A DNA stretch of 64,000 bases from Pseudomonas shirazensis (GCF_014268785.2 NZ_JABWRD020000001.1:1439001-1503000); one strand, 5' to 3'. Positions 1 through 9,014 are shown, counted from the first letter of the stretch. Translations and numbers: made by a program. Notes: generated from the sequence alone by a model not told the origin.

Positions 1-430
1 GCAGCAAGGTGCCGTGCTTGACCACGGTATTGGCCAGCTTGGCTTTGGCGGTTACACCAGCGCTGGCGAACTCGTCGGCCGCGCGGCCATCGTCATGCAC
101 GGGCAACAGGCCGGTGCCACTGCGGCCGCGACCGGAGTCGAGCTTGACCCCGACCAGCGCCATGGCATCGAGGCCAACGCCGATGGTGCCCTGGGTGAAG
201 CCTGACTGGTAATCCAGCAAAAAGCCCTGCGCCCATTCGGTGCGCTCGCTCTTGGCAGTGGCAGCAGCGCGAGCAGTCATGCCCTGCTCGTCACGGAAGT
301 TTTCGTTGAAGTAGACATTGCGCAGTTGCAGCTTGAGTTTGCTGTCTTCGATGAAACCGCCGGCGACGGCCGCAGGCAGGCAGCCGCAAAACAGGCCGCA
401 GGCGGCCCCACGCAGAAGGAGTGATTGCAT
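1..430 (-). CDS. OprD-family outer-membrane porin, cut by window edge
   Basis: Only the N-terminal 143 codons lie in the window. The ATG at 428-430 is followed by a signal peptide (MQSLLLRGAACGLF..., ending near AVAGG). The mature start, roughly GFIEDSKLKLQLRNVYFNENF, followed by a WAQGF and YQSGFTQGTIGVG stretch, is typical of the first beta strands of OprD/Opd porins. These 18-strand porins let small carboxylates or amino acids cross the outer membrane. It lies just downstream of the CitMHS transporter and PrpF-like isomerase on the same strand, so a tricarboxylate substrate, as for OpdH-type porins, is likely. The substrate is an inference from the neighbours. Confidence 0.85.
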   Translation of the reverse strand, partial: MQSLLLRGAACGLFCGCLPAAVAGGFIEDSKLKLQLRNVYFNENFRDEQGMTARAAATAKSERTEWAQGFLLDYQSGFTQGTIGVGLDAMALVGVKLDSGRGRSGTGLLPVHDDGRAADEFASAGVTAKAKLANTVVKHGTLL

Positions 431-497
431 GTCAGAGGACTCTTTTATTGTTTTTTGAAGGGCTGCGCGGGCACCGAGCGGTGCCCGTCCAACAAGG

Positions 498-1802
498 TCA
501 GGCGAAGAACGAAATGGCGCCGGTCAGGACTGCCAGGGCGGTGATTACCAGGGAGGTATACACCGCCCATTTAACCGTGGCTTTCTGGAAGTCGCCGATA
601 TCGCGGTCAACCATCCCCACCAGCAGCAGGGTCGAAGCCACCAGCGGGCTCATCAGGTGTACCGGTTGGCCAAGTACCGAGGCGCGAGCGATTTCCACCG
701 GGTCGATGCCGTATGCAGCAGCGGCGTTGGCCAGGATCGGCACCACGCCGAAGTAGTAGGCATCGTTGGACAGGACGAAGGTCAGCGGCATGCTGGTGAT
801 CGCCACCACCAGCGGGAACCAGTGGCCCCAGGCATCCGGGATCCAGTCAACCAGGGTCTGCGCCAGCGCGTCGACCATCTTCGTACCCGAGAAGATGCCC
901 GCGAAGATACCGGCGGCAAACACCAGCAGGACCACGGTCATGGCATTGCCCGAGTGGGCGAGGATGCGCTCTTTCTGGATGTCCAGCTGCGGGTAGTTGA
1001 TCATCAGCGCAGCAACGAAACCGATCATGAACAGGATCGCCGCGTGCATCACACCCAGCACCAGCGCAGTCATCACCGCGATCACCAGCACCAGGTTGAC
1101 GTAGGCCAGGCGCGGACGCTTGTGCGGGGTATCTTCCAGGATCGCCTTGATGTAGCAGTCGCCACCACCGGACTCGAGCTTGATGTTACCAATGCGCTTG
1201 CGCTCGCTACGGCCCAGCAGGAACGCGGTGAACACAACCCAGGCGGCGCCGCCGATCATGGTTGGCAGCATCGGGATGAAGTAGTGGGTGGCGTCCAGGC
1301 CCAAGGCAGCGATGGCGCGAGTAGCCGGCCCGCCCCATGGGCTCATGCCGCTCATGATGCTCAACGACAGCATCGAGATGGTCGCCAGAATCATCGGGTT
1401 CATGCCGATGCGCTTGTACAGCGGCAGCATCGCGGCGCAGGTGATCATGTAGGTGGTGGTGCCGTCACCATCCAGTGCGACCAGCAGCGACAGCAGCGCG
1501 GTGCCGATGGCAATTTTCAGCGGGTCGCCATTGACCCTTTTGAGGATCTTGCGGATCAGCGGATCGAACAAGCCCGCATCGATCATCAGGCCAAAGAAGA
1601 GAATGGCAAACAGCAACAAGGCTGCCGATGGCGCAACCACTTTCAGGCCGTCGAGCATCATCTTGCCGGTTTCCGGGGCGAAGCCGCCGATCACCGCAAA
1701 TACGATAGGCACGACCGTCAAGGCTACGATTGGGGATAAGCGTTTGCTCATGATCAGGTAGGTGAACGTCACTACCATGACCAAACCGAGGAGTGCGAGC
1801 AT
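498..1802 (-). CDS. CitMHS-family citrate/tricarboxylate transporter
   Basis: A 434-residue, almost entirely hydrophobic protein with about 12 membrane segments. It matches CitMHS (citrate-metal:proton symporter) proteins in length and motifs: start MLALLGLVMVVTFTYLIMSKRLSP, LVALDGDGTTTYMIT near residue 110, SPWGGPATRA near 155 and FVLSNDAYYFGVVPI near 345. Family members import citrate or related tricarboxylates complexed with a divalent metal. It lies between the porin and the PrpF-like gene on one strand, so it is probably the inner-membrane importer for the substrate oxidised by TcuAB. The start is the ATG at 1800-1802. Citrate, tricarballylate and aconitate cannot be told apart from sequence. 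Confidence 0.9.
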   Translation of the reverse strand: MLALLGLVMVVTFTYLIMSKRLSPIVALTVVPIVFAVIGGFAPETGKMMLDGLKVVAPSAALLLFAILFFGLMIDAGLFDPLIRKILKRVNGDPLKIAIGTALLSLLVALDGDGTTTYMITCAAMLPLYKRIGMNPMILATISMLSLSIMSGMSPWGGPATRAIAALGLDATHYFIPMLPTMIGGAAWVVFTAFLLGRSERKRIGNIKLESGGGDCYIKAILEDTPHKRPRLAYVNLVLVIAVMTALVLGVMHAAILFMIGFVAALMINYPQLDIQKERILAHSGNAMTVVLLVFAAGIFAGIFSGTKMVDALAQTLVDWIPDAWGHWFPLVVAITSMPLTFVLSNDAYYFGVVPILANAAAAYGIDPVEIARASVLGQPVHLMSPLVASTLLLVGMVDRDIGDFQKATVKWAVYTSLVITALAVLTGAISFFA

Positions 1803-1927
1803 GTCTGTATCTCTTGTTTTTATTGTAAATGTGCACGTCTGCCGGGCAGACGGCGCCTGACCCGCTCGACGCCCGGCAAGGCAGCGAGCGATTGTATGTC
1901 AATCGTCAAACGAAGCGTTTAAAGCGA

Positions 1928-3001
1928 TCAGCCGGCGAGCCGGCGCACGGACGGCGCGTAGACGTAGCCGGAGAAGAGCCGCCGGGCAGTGCGTACCACC
2001 GAGGCTTGAATCGGCTTGCCTGCGGTGCGTTCCAGGGCAATATCGATGCTGCCGCTCGGGTGTTCCAGGCGCACCTGATTAAGGCCATTGGCGCGCTCGC
2101 CGAGCATCTGCATGACCACCGTGCCTGGGCTGACGCAGGCCGTCGCCAGGCCGATGGCGCCAGTGATGGCCAAGGCCCGATGGCAGTCGTGCGGCATGAA
2201 GTAACGCACCTGCAGGGTGCCGTCGAATTTGGCTGGCGAGATCAGCACGGGTTTGGGGATGACCATACCGGTGACATCGCCCAGGCCCATCGCCGCGCCG
2301 GCCTTGATCCGCAGCGCTTCGATCTTTTGCATCAGCGCGCTGTTGCCCTCGAGCTCGGCTGGGCTTTCGCCGCCAGTAACGCCAAGCTTGCTGGCCTCGA
2401 TGATCATCATCGGCATGGCCATGTCGATGCAGGTCAGCTCGACACCATCGATCACATCGCTGGCCTGACCGGTGGGGAACAGCTTGCCGGTCTTGCTGCC
2501 AACGGCATCGAGGAAGGTCAACTGCACCGGCGCTGCGGTACCCGGCACGCCGTCGATCGCAGTGCGGCCCTCGTAGCGGACGATGCCGCCGGGGGTTTCC
2601 ACCAGCGAGTTGACGAAGGTTCCGGTGTTCAAGTTGCGGATGCGCACCAGGGTCTTGCCTTCGGTGGCCTTGACCAGGCCCTCTTCGATCGCGAATGGGC
2701 CGACTGCGCAGAGCATGTTGCCGCAATTAGGTGCAGTATCGACGCGGCGCTGAGCGACCATGACCTGAACGAACAGGTAGTCGACATCGGCATCGGCATG
2801 CAGCGAGGGGCTGAGGATCGCCACTTTGCTGGTCTGCGGGCTGCCGCCGCCGATGCCGTCGATTTCCAGCTCATGGCCAGAGCCCATCAGGTTGATCAGC
2901 ATTTCGTCACGCTCGACCACATTGGTCGGCAAGTCCCAGGCATGGAAAAACGGACCCTTGGAGGTACCGCCGCGCATCAGAACACAAGGAATTCGTTGCA
3001 T
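1928..3001 (-). CDS. PrpF-family isomerase (aconitate isomerase / oxalomesaconate tautomerase-like)
   Basis: A 357-residue PrpF-fold protein (diaminopimelate-epimerase-like double barrel). Family marks are MQRIPCVLMRGGTSKGPFF at the N-terminus, GIGGGSPQTSKVAIL near residue 50 and APNCGNMLCAVGPFAIEEGL near 90. Relatives isomerise aconitate (PrpF) or tautomerise 4-oxalomesaconate (GalD). The longer frame to 3085 is rejected, because AGGAG sits seven bases before the ATG at 2999-3001. Next to tcuAB and a tricarboxylate importer, a trans-/cis-aconitate isomerase role is the best guess. A gallate-pathway role is less likely, since no gallate dioxygenase lies nearby. It is divergent from the LysR gene at 3149. 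Confidence 0.85.
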   Translation of the reverse strand: MQRIPCVLMRGGTSKGPFFHAWDLPTNVVERDEMLINLMGSGHELEIDGIGGGSPQTSKVAILSPSLHADADVDYLFVQVMVAQRRVDTAPNCGNMLCAVGPFAIEEGLVKATEGKTLVRIRNLNTGTFVNSLVETPGGIVRYEGRTAIDGVPGTAAPVQLTFLDAVGSKTGKLFPTGQASDVIDGVELTCIDMAMPMMIIEASKLGVTGGESPAELEGNSALMQKIEALRIKAGAAMGLGDVTGMVIPKPVLISPAKFDGTLQVRYFMPHDCHRALAITGAIGLATACVSPGTVVMQMLGERANGLNQVRLEHPSGSIDIALERTAGKPIQASVVRTARRLFSGYVYAPSVRRLAG

Positions 3002-3019
3002 GACTACTGACTCCTGTTG

Positions 3020-3038
3020 ATCAATAGGGGGTATTGAT
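3020..3038. promoter_or_regulatory. Perfect inverted repeat in divergent promoter (candidate LysR operator)
   Basis: Between the PrpF-like gene and the divergent LysR gene, ATCAATA at 3020-3026 and TATTGAT at 3032-3038 form perfect 7-bp arms around GGGGG. A T-N11-A pattern, the usual LysR-type box, fits inside (T at 3021, A at 3033). Location and symmetry suggest the operator of the LysR protein encoded at 3149. This is inference, not shown. Confidence 0.5.
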
Positions 3039-3148
3039 GTGTTGGAAACAAGAGTGACAGGGACCGATAAATCAATCCAATGCAAAGATCGTAGCTATTA
3101 TTGCGCGTAGCAAATGAATCAAGACGTGAACTGCTGAAGAGAATCGTC

Positions 3149-4042
3149 ATGGAATATGAGCTCCAGGATATAAGATCTTTCGTGAAAATCGCCGAACTGG
3201 GCAGCTTTCACGAAGCTGCTGATGTGCTTCATCTGTCTCAACCAGCACTGAGCCGGCGGATCAAGAAGCTAGAAGAAGGCTTGGGTACGCCGTTGCTCGA
3301 ACGGACTACGCGCCGGGTCAGCCTGACCAGTGTCGGCCGCGACTTCCTGCCCAAGGCCAGACGCCTGCTGGATGACTTCGAGGACTCGATCCTGAGCATC
3401 CGCGAACTGGCCGAACGCCAGACCGGCCAGGTGACCCTGGCCTGCATCCCGACGGCAGCGTTCTACTTTTTGCCGTCGGTGATTCGCCTGTACAACGAGC
3501 AATACCCGAAGATCCGTATTCGCCTGCTCGATCTCAGCGCCAACGACGGGCTTGAGGCCGTACTGCGCGGTGAAGCCGACTTCGGCATCAACATGATGAG
3601 TGGCCAGCACCCGGACATTGAGTTCGTGCCGCTGGTCGAGGAGAAGTTCGTCCTCGCCTGCCGCCGTGACCATGAGCTGGCCAGCCGCGCGTCGGTGACC
3701 TGGACGCAGCTGGCCGACTACCGCCTGATCGGCGTAGGCCGCTTGAGCGGCAATCGGATGCTGCTCGACCATGCCTTGTCCGGCCTGAGCTGGCGTCCCA
3801 AGTGGTTCTATGAGGTGCAGCACTTGTCGACGTCGCTGGGCATGGTCGAGGCTGGCCTTGGCGTCTCCGCCATGCCCAGCCTGGCCATGCCGGCAGCCGA
3901 CCACCCTACCCTGGTCAGCGTGCCGCTGAGCGAGCCAGAGGTGACCCGCACCCTCGGCCTGGTCTATCGGCGCGGCGCCTCGCTGTCGCCGGCTGCCGAG
4001 AAGTTCGTGGCCATTCTGCTGGAGAAATGGCCGAATAGCTGA
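3149..4042 (+). CDS. LysR-family transcriptional regulator
   Basis: A 297-residue LTTR. The N-terminal winged HTH (MEYELQDIRSFVKIAELGSFHEAADVLHLSQPALSRRIKKLEE, residues 1-43 and on) is textbook. The periplasmic-binding-like effector domain starts near residue 90 (TLACIPTAAFYFLPSVI). The frame is open back to a TTG at 3101, but the ATG at 3149 is preferred: it starts at the conserved HTH boundary and has GAAGAGA upstream. It is divergent from the PrpF-like gene and convergent with tcuB. It probably controls the porin/CitMHS/PrpF unit, and a second LysR (6825-7751) sits by tcuAB. Confidence 0.9.
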   Translation: MEYELQDIRSFVKIAELGSFHEAADVLHLSQPALSRRIKKLEEGLGTPLLERTTRRVSLTSVGRDFLPKARRLLDDFEDSILSIRELAERQTGQVTLACIPTAAFYFLPSVIRLYNEQYPKIRIRLLDLSANDGLEAVLRGEADFGINMMSGQHPDIEFVPLVEEKFVLACRRDHELASRASVTWTQLADYRLIGVGRLSGNRMLLDHALSGLSWRPKWFYEVQHLSTSLGMVEAGLGVSAMPSLAMPAADHPTLVSVPLSEPEVTRTLGLVYRRGASLSPAAEKFVAILLEKWPNS

Positions 4043-4083
4043 GCCGTGCACGGCGACTGGCTTGCGCTGGTACTGAGCGGACG

Positions 4084-5265
4084 TCATTCGCCCCCCAGTC
4101 CGTGCGGATCGGGCTGGCGTTTTTCGATGGCAAACTTGAGCAACGCCGCGCTGCGGAAAATGCCGTGGGCGAACTTGCCGTAGGGCAAGGTGAGGAACAG
4201 CGCCATCACGCAGCCCAGGTGCACCGCGAGCAAGATTGCCATCGCTCCGGTGTCGCGCCAGCCGAGCAAGGCCAGGCCAGTCAGGCTGACCAGCAACAAC
4301 AGCAAGATGAACGCGCGGTCCATCGGCCGCTGGCTGACATCGCCATGCGCTGGGTCGCGGCGCAGGTTGAGCACCAGCAGGCCGACAGGGCCGATGACCA
4401 GGCCCACACCGCCGACAGTACCCAGCACTACCGGCCAGCTGAGCAGCGGATAAGGCGCCATTTCACCCAACAGGTAGTGGTAACCGGTGGCGACCACCGT
4501 CGCCGCGAAGCAGAGCATGAAACCGTAAAAGGTCAGGTGATGAAAACGCCGGCGCCACAAGGTGTAACGGTCGCTCTCGTTGGTGCAGCCCTGGCCATGG
4601 CCACCGTCCAGGTACTTCAGCGTCAGCGCCGCAGTCGAGGCTTCCACCACCGCAGCGTGCTTGCTTGCGGGCGGGCTGTCTGCCGGTGCGACCTCGCACC
4701 AGAAGCGTCTGACGGCGATGCTCAAAGCCAGCATGGCTGCGGCAAAGACCACGCCAAACATCAACGCCAGGGTGTTATGCGGGAACACCGCATAGAAATC
4801 CCCCGCCAGCCGCCCTGGTAGCAGCGTGCCATTGACCAGCAGCGCCAGCAGCAGGAACAGCGATAACCCGGCTGCCAGTGCACTGGCGAGCAGCGTGCCG
4901 TTATGCCGGTAGAGCCGGCCCAAGGCGCTTGGCCAGGCGTAGTCCGAGTAAGTCTGGCCGCGCACGGTGGCCAGCGCCTTCGGCACATTTACGGCAAACT
5001 CATGCGGCGCGGCGTACTGGCAGGCATGCAGGCAGGCACCACAGTTGTGACACAGGTTGGCCAGGTAGTGGATGTCGGCCTTGTTGAAGTCCAGCCGCCG
5101 GGTCATTGCCGGGAACACCGCGCAAAAGCCCTCGCAATAACGGCAGGCATTACAGATGCGCATCTGCCGGTCGACTTCGCTTTCGTCCACATTCAGCACG
5201 GCGATCAGTTCGCCGTGGCCCTTGCTGGGCTCGACCAGCCGCGGTTCAAGCAGTTGCGCAGTCAT
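4084..5265 (-). CDS. tcuB: TcuB: Fe-S/heme membrane electron carrier for tricarballylate oxidation
   Basis: A 393-residue protein with two ferredoxin-like 4Fe-4S motifs at the N-terminus ([11 protein letters not shown] at residues 38-48 and [11 protein letters not shown] at 72-82) and a C-terminal part with about six membrane segments. In Salmonella, TcuB reoxidises the flavin of TcuA and passes electrons to the quinone pool. The start at 5263-5265 (MTAQLLEPR) lies inside the 3' end of tcuA, a 20-bp overlap that fits translational coupling. The longer frame to 5325 overlaps tcuA too far. The downstream neighbour is the convergent LysR gene. Confidence 0.92.
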   Translation of the reverse strand: MTAQLLEPRLVEPSKGHGELIAVLNVDESEVDRQMRICNACRYCEGFCAVFPAMTRRLDFNKADIHYLANLCHNCGACLHACQYAAPHEFAVNVPKALATVRGQTYSDYAWPSALGRLYRHNGTLLASALAAGLSLFLLLALLVNGTLLPGRLAGDFYAVFPHNTLALMFGVVFAAAMLALSIAVRRFWCEVAPADSPPASKHAAVVEASTAALTLKYLDGGHGQGCTNESDRYTLWRRRFHHLTFYGFMLCFAATVVATGYHYLLGEMAPYPLLSWPVVLGTVGGVGLVIGPVGLLVLNLRRDPAHGDVSQRPMDRAFILLLLLVSLTGLALLGWRDTGAMAILLAVHLGCVMALFLTLPYGKFAHGIFRSAALLKFAIEKRQPDPHGLGGE

Positions 5266-6700
5266 GGGTAATCTCGCTGGAAGGATGGTGATAGCCGAGC
5301 GCTGCCGCCGCCTGGGTGCCGGCAATCCGGCCGAAAGCGGTGCCGATGGACATGCCGACGCCGGCGGTGTAGCCCTTGCCCAACACGTTGCCGGCCATCA
5401 TTTCACCGGCAACGAACAGGTTCGGGCTGGGCTTGCCGGCAAAGTGCACGGCGGCGGTGTGATCGGTGCGCAGGCCCAGGTAGGTAAAGGTCACGCCGGG
5501 GCGCAACGGGTAGCCGTAGAAAGGTGGGGTATCCAGCGGGCGCGCCCAATGGCTCTTGACCGGTTGCACGCCTTGGGTATGGCAGTCATCAAGCCGAGTG
5601 TGGTCAAACGTGCCGACCTGGCAGGCCGCGTTGTAGGCCTGCACGGTGGCGACGAATTCGCCTTCGGGCAGGCCGAGCTGCTGTGCCAGTTCGCCGAGGG
5701 TATTGGCCTTGGTGCCGGCAAACACCGGCGGCATGAAACGCCCGAGCGCCTTTTGGTCAATGATCGAAAAGCCTACCTGCCCTGGCTGCTGGGCGACCAG
5801 ACGGCCCCAGATGGCATAGCGCTTGGGCCAGAAATCTTCGCCCTCGTCGTAGAAGCGCTGGCCGCTACGGTTGACCACCACGCCGAGCGATACGCAGTCG
5901 ATACGGGTGCAGATGCCGCCGTCATACAGCGGAGCACGCGCGTCGATGGCAACCATGTGCGCCTGGGTCGGATCGCCGATGGTGTCAGCGCCCTGCTCCA
6001 TCAAGCCACGCAGCAGCACGCCGGTATTGAAACGTGTGCCACGGATCAGAAAATTGTCTGCAGTCCACTCGCCACGTTCGTTCTGGCCCCAGGCCTCGCG
6101 CAGCCATTCACGATTGGACTCAAAGCCGCCGGCGGCGAGCACACAGGCCCGCGCCTCGATACGTTCGGCGGGCAGGTCGCGACCATCGACGTGCCGTGGG
6201 CCGATATGGGCGGCCACAAAACGATCACCGTCAAGCTCGATGTGGCTGACCGGTGCGTTGTAGCGAACGCCTACGCCGAGCTGCTCGGCGCTGCGGAAAT
6301 AGGCATTGACCAGCGCCTTGCCGCCCCCCATGAAAAAGGCGTTGGTGCGCGCGGTATGCAGGGCACCGGACAACGACGGCTGAAAGTGCACGCCATGGCT
6401 GCGCATCCAGTCGCGGCAAGTCGCCGAAGCTCTGATAACCAAGCGCGCCAGCTTTTCATCGGTCATGCCGCCGGTGACCTTGAGCAGGTCCTGCCAGAAT
6501 TCTTCTTCCGGGTAGCTCTCGACCAGCACATCCTGCGGCGCATCGTGCATGCACCTGAGGTTGCGCGTGTGCTGCGAGTTGCCACCGCGCCATTCACGCG
6601 GCGCGGCTTCCAGCAACAGCACGCTGGCACCGGCCTCGCGCGCCATCAGCGCAGCGCAAAGGGCTGCGTTGCCGCCCCCTATGACGAGCACATCAATCAT
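5246..6700 (-). CDS. tcuA: TcuA: FAD-dependent tricarballylate dehydrogenase
   Basis: A 484-residue flavoprotein of the succinate dehydrogenase/fumarate reductase family. The dinucleotide-binding motif [11 protein letters not shown] is at residues 8-18, with the glutamate-containing strand [21 protein letters not shown] after it. The C-terminal FAD segment [35 protein letters not shown] ends the protein. TcuA oxidises tricarballylate to cis-aconitate. AGGAGG lies just upstream of the ATG at 6698-6700. tcuB overlaps its 3' end. The 124-bp gap to tcuR holds two inverted repeats (6716-6746 and 6791-6810) that may control it. Confidence 0.92.
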   Translation of the reverse strand: MIDVLVIGGGNAALCAALMAREAGASVLLLEAAPREWRGGNSQHTRNLRCMHDAPQDVLVESYPEEEFWQDLLKVTGGMTDEKLARLVIRASATCRDWMRSHGVHFQPSLSGALHTARTNAFFMGGGKALVNAYFRSAEQLGVGVRYNAPVSHIELDGDRFVAAHIGPRHVDGRDLPAERIEARACVLAAGGFESNREWLREAWGQNERGEWTADNFLIRGTRFNTGVLLRGLMEQGADTIGDPTQAHMVAIDARAPLYDGGICTRIDCVSLGVVVNRSGQRFYDEGEDFWPKRYAIWGRLVAQQPGQVGFSIIDQKALGRFMPPVFAGTKANTLGELAQQLGLPEGEFVATVQAYNAACQVGTFDHTRLDDCHTQGVQPVKSHWARPLDTPPFYGYPLRPGVTFTYLGLRTDHTAAVHFAGKPSPNLFVAGEMMAGNVLGKGYTAGVGMSIGTAFGRIAGTQAAAALGYHHPSSEITHDCATA

Positions 6701-6715
6701 ATCGCCTCCTGTTCA

Positions 6716-6746
6716 GCGAGGAGACGGGCGTTCGGTTGCTCCTCGC
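6716..6746. promoter_or_regulatory. Inverted repeat in the tcuA leader
   Basis: GCGAGGAG at 6716-6723 and CTCCTCGC at 6739-6746 form perfect 8-bp arms around 15 bases, just upstream of the tcuA ribosome-binding site. It could fold in the tcuA leader RNA, or be a protein site. No U-tract follows, so it is not a standard terminator. Confidence 0.4.
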
Positions 6747-6790
6747 GATGGCGGCGACTTTAGAGCGCTGCCCAGGACGGCGAAACGGGC

Positions 6791-6810
6791 TGTCGGCACA
6801 TGTGCCTACA
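6791..6810. promoter_or_regulatory. Near-perfect 20-bp palindrome between tcuR and tcuA (candidate operator)
   Basis: GGCACATGTGCC (6795-6806) is a perfect 12-bp palindrome. It is flanked after one base on each side by TGT (6791-6793) and ACA (6808-6810), so only one base pair of the 20 is mismatched. It sits in the only gap between tcuR and tcuA. A regulator site for tcuAB is the simplest reading. Which protein binds is unknown. Confidence 0.5.
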
Positions 6811-6824
6811 GTTTTGCTAAAGGG

Positions 6825-7751
6825 TCAGGTAGAGAGCATCCGTGCACCGGGCCAACGGCCTTGCTCGACCAGCTCACGCGCCACGTCGAACAGCACGATG
6901 CGCGTGGCCAGTGCCGCCGGTGACAGTTCGTCTTCGGCCAGGCTCACCATCACATTGCGCCGCTCGGCGTCGGCATCGCTGATCTCGAACACCTTCAGCC
7001 CCGCCTGCAGCGATCGCGCTACCGTGGCGCCTGGCTGAATGGTTGCGGCGTGGCCGGCACACACCGCGTCCATCAACAACGACAGGCCGTCGATCTCCAT
7101 GACGATGTCAGGCTCATGCCCCACCCGCTCGAAGGCTGAACGCAGCGTCGTGCGCAAACCGTGCTGGGCGCTGGGCAACACCAGCGGCAGGTCCTTGAGC
7201 TGTGCCAGGCTAAGGCTATCGCCCCACTCCGCCCGCACCAGCGCCGTTGGCACCAACGCAAACAAGCGCTCTTGCAGCAGCGGTCGCAGGCTCAAACGCG
7301 GCCCCACATCGGCCTGGAACAGTACCGCCAGGTCCAGATGGCGCGCGTTGAGCTGGTTGACCAGATAACCCGAAAGCATCTCAACCAGATGCAGGCGCAC
7401 GTCTGGATAACGCTCGCGCATGCGCGCAATCAGCGGCAGGCCAAGGATCGATGCTGTTGTGGGCGCCAGGCCAACGCTGGCATAGCCGCTCATGCGCCCG
7501 CTCTGCGCGGCCAGCACAGCGTGCTCGGCCTGACGCAGTGTCAGCCGGGCATGGTGCTGGAACGCCAACCCGGCCGCGGTCGGCGCCACGCCGGTGCTGG
7601 TGCGGGTCAACAGCCGCGTGCACAGCTCACCTTCGAGCTTGGACAGCTGCTGGCTCAACGCCGAAGCGCCAACCCCCAGCTCAAGGGCGGCGCGGCCGAG
7701 GCTGCCGTGTTCAAGTACACCGAGGTAGTAGCGTAATTGGCGCAGTTCCAT
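6825..7751 (-). CDS. tcuR: TcuR-like LysR-family regulator
   Basis: A 308-residue LTTR with the N-terminal helix-turn-helix MELRQLRYYLGVLEHGSLGRAALELGVGASALSQQLSKLE and a substrate-binding domain from about residue 90. It lies directly upstream of tcuA on the same strand. In Salmonella TcuR activates tcuABC, so the name is given by position and family rather than by specific residues. GAGG lies a few bases before the ATG at 7749-7751. The divergent neighbour is blc. Confidence 0.75.
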   Translation of the reverse strand: MELRQLRYYLGVLEHGSLGRAALELGVGASALSQQLSKLEGELCTRLLTRTSTGVAPTAAGLAFQHHARLTLRQAEHAVLAAQSGRMSGYASVGLAPTTASILGLPLIARMRERYPDVRLHLVEMLSGYLVNQLNARHLDLAVLFQADVGPRLSLRPLLQERLFALVPTALVRAEWGDSLSLAQLKDLPLVLPSAQHGLRTTLRSAFERVGHEPDIVMEIDGLSLLMDAVCAGHAATIQPGATVARSLQAGLKVFEISDADAERRNVMVSLAEDELSPAALATRIVLFDVARELVEQGRWPGARMLST

Positions 7752-7921
7752 GGAGACCTCGGGCGATGGTGGGCGGCTACCCTATACTCAAAGCTTTGCA
7801 CAACTCAATGGCTGACTCGACGGTGATGTTGCAACCTGCTGGGCCGCACATCGGCACTTTCCCAGCGCGTTGGGATCGAAGATTGCAGACAAACCATTCG
7901 ACTGTTTCCAGGAGGTGCCTG

Positions 7922-8470
7922 ATGATCCTACGCAACACTTTGCTGCTGTCATGCCTGGCTTTGGCGCTGGCCGGCTGCGCAAGCTCCAGCGACAACCAGA
8001 AACCGCCGGCAACCATGCAGGTCGACCTGCAGCGTTACCAAGGCACCTGGTATGAAGTCGCCCGCCTGCCGATGTTCTTCCAGCGCAACTGCGTGCAGTC
8101 AGAAGCGCGATATGGCCTGCGCGCCGACGGCCTGATCGACGTTACCAATCGCTGCCGTGAAGAAGACGGCAAGTGGAACGAAGTCCACGGCACCGCCGAA
8201 CCACAGGTGCCTGGCAAGACAGACAAGCTCTGGGTCAAGTTCGACAACTGGTTCAGCAAGCTCCTGCCCGGCTTGACCAAGGGCGAGTACTGGGTGCTGT
8301 ACCACGATCAGGATTACCAGGTTGCCCTGGTCGGCCACCCGAACCGCGAGTATCTGTGGCTGCTGTCGCGCACGCCGACTATCAGCAGTGAAACGCGTGA
8401 GAAATTGCTGACTACGGCGAGTGAGCAAGGGTATGACGTGAGTGAGTTGGTGTGGCGTAAGGCGGATTAA
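7922..8470 (+). CDS. blc: Blc-type outer-membrane lipocalin lipoprotein
   Basis: A 182-residue bacterial lipocalin. The lipobox LALAGC puts the lipidated cysteine at residue 19. The lipocalin signature QRYQGTWYEVARLPMFFQRNC follows, then the conserved W-x-V pattern LYHDQDYQVALVGHPNREYLWLLSRTP near the C-terminus. Blc binds lysophospholipids or fatty acids at the outer membrane. AGGAGGTGCCTG directly before the ATG at 7922 fixes the start within a much longer open frame. It stands alone between tcuR and the toxin-immunity island. Confidence 0.92.
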   Translation: MILRNTLLLSCLALALAGCASSSDNQKPPATMQVDLQRYQGTWYEVARLPMFFQRNCVQSEARYGLRADGLIDVTNRCREEDGKWNEVHGTAEPQVPGKTDKLWVKFDNWFSKLLPGLTKGEYWVLYHDQDYQVALVGHPNREYLWLLSRTPTISSETREKLLTTASEQGYDVSELVWRKAD

Positions 8471-8482
8471 GGGAGATGGGCT

Positions 8483-8511
8483 GGAAGGGGCTGGCTTTCG
8501 CGAGCCCTTCC
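8483..8511. terminator. Weak hairpin between blc and the immunity gene array
   Basis: GGAAGGGGCT at 8483-8492 can pair with AGCCCTTCC at 8503-8511 with one bulged G. It lies between two convergent genes, so it may end both. There is no clear T-tract. Confidence 0.35.
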
Positions 8512-8522
8512 GGCCTATGTAC

Positions 8523-8921
8523 TTATATATTCTCCAACTTTATTATTGCAGCAACTATCGCTATCCAGACACACCCAATAATCGTCAGCCACGTAGACGC
8601 CAGCATCATCTTCTTCAACCTGACCGGAAACGCCTGCAACTCTTCAATGCTCAGTAAACCCCTTCGACGGTGCGGACCTGGTAGAAGCAATAGACCGAAT
8701 ATGTTGGAAACAAGCATCCATCGAGAATGCGCACTTGAAAAATCCGTGCAGTTCTTTTGTCGCTCAAGCCACGGACTGCTTTTGATGGCAGACAACGCGA
8801 CAAAGAAGTCTCGACTGCAGGCAATATAAAAGCTTAACACCAAGCCTGACAGAACAATCAGTATGGGGCACGCCAATATAACGATGCGGAACGCTGGCGA
8901 CCAACTACTGAATTCAACCAC
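8523..8921 (-). CDS. Small membrane protein, candidate immunity protein E (last of array)
   Basis: A 132-residue protein with three hydrophobic stretches (about residues 10-30, 67-85 and 108-128). It is a clear paralogue of the protein at 10812-11222: both share LSFYIAC, then SRW, then a P-G-P segment, R-R-G-x-L-S-x-E and AFP-x-x-LKK, with about half of all residues identical by eye. The frame runs open to a GTG at 9008. The GTG at 8919-8921 is preferred, because it aligns with the M-I-E-F start of the paralogue, has AGGGG seven bases upstream, and gives 132 residues like its sister genes. Function is inferred from linkage to the PAAR effector. Confidence 0.7.
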   Translation of the reverse strand: MVEFSSWSPAFRIVILACPILIVLSGLVLSFYIACSRDFFVALSAIKSSPWLERQKNCTDFSSAHSRWMLVSNIFGLLLLPGPHRRRGLLSIEELQAFPVRLKKMMLASTWLTIIGCVWIAIVAAIIKLENI

Positions 8922-9014
8922 CCAAATACCCCTCACATTCTCCAATCTCAGTAACTCTCTGACACTCTCAGGCTTGCTTGCAATTTCATGAATGCAATTC
9001 CCACGCACTTTTAC

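Noticed and set aside
657..1739. A 360-codon plus-strand open frame opposite the CitMHS gene
   Set aside because: It is rich in His, Gln and Arg, the usual mirror of a high-GC membrane protein gene, and has no recognisable motif.
1928..3001. GalD-type role in gallate breakdown for the PrpF-like protein
   Set aside because: No gallate dioxygenase, hydratase or aldolase gene lies nearby, while tcuAB and a tricarboxylate importer do.
1829..3010. A 393-codon plus-strand open frame opposite the PrpF-like gene
   Set aside because: It is a compositional shadow. The minus strand carries clear PrpF motifs and a ribosome-binding site.
5156..6763. A 535-codon plus-strand open frame opposite tcuA
   Set aside because: TcuA motifs on the minus strand are unmistakable, and the plus frame has none.
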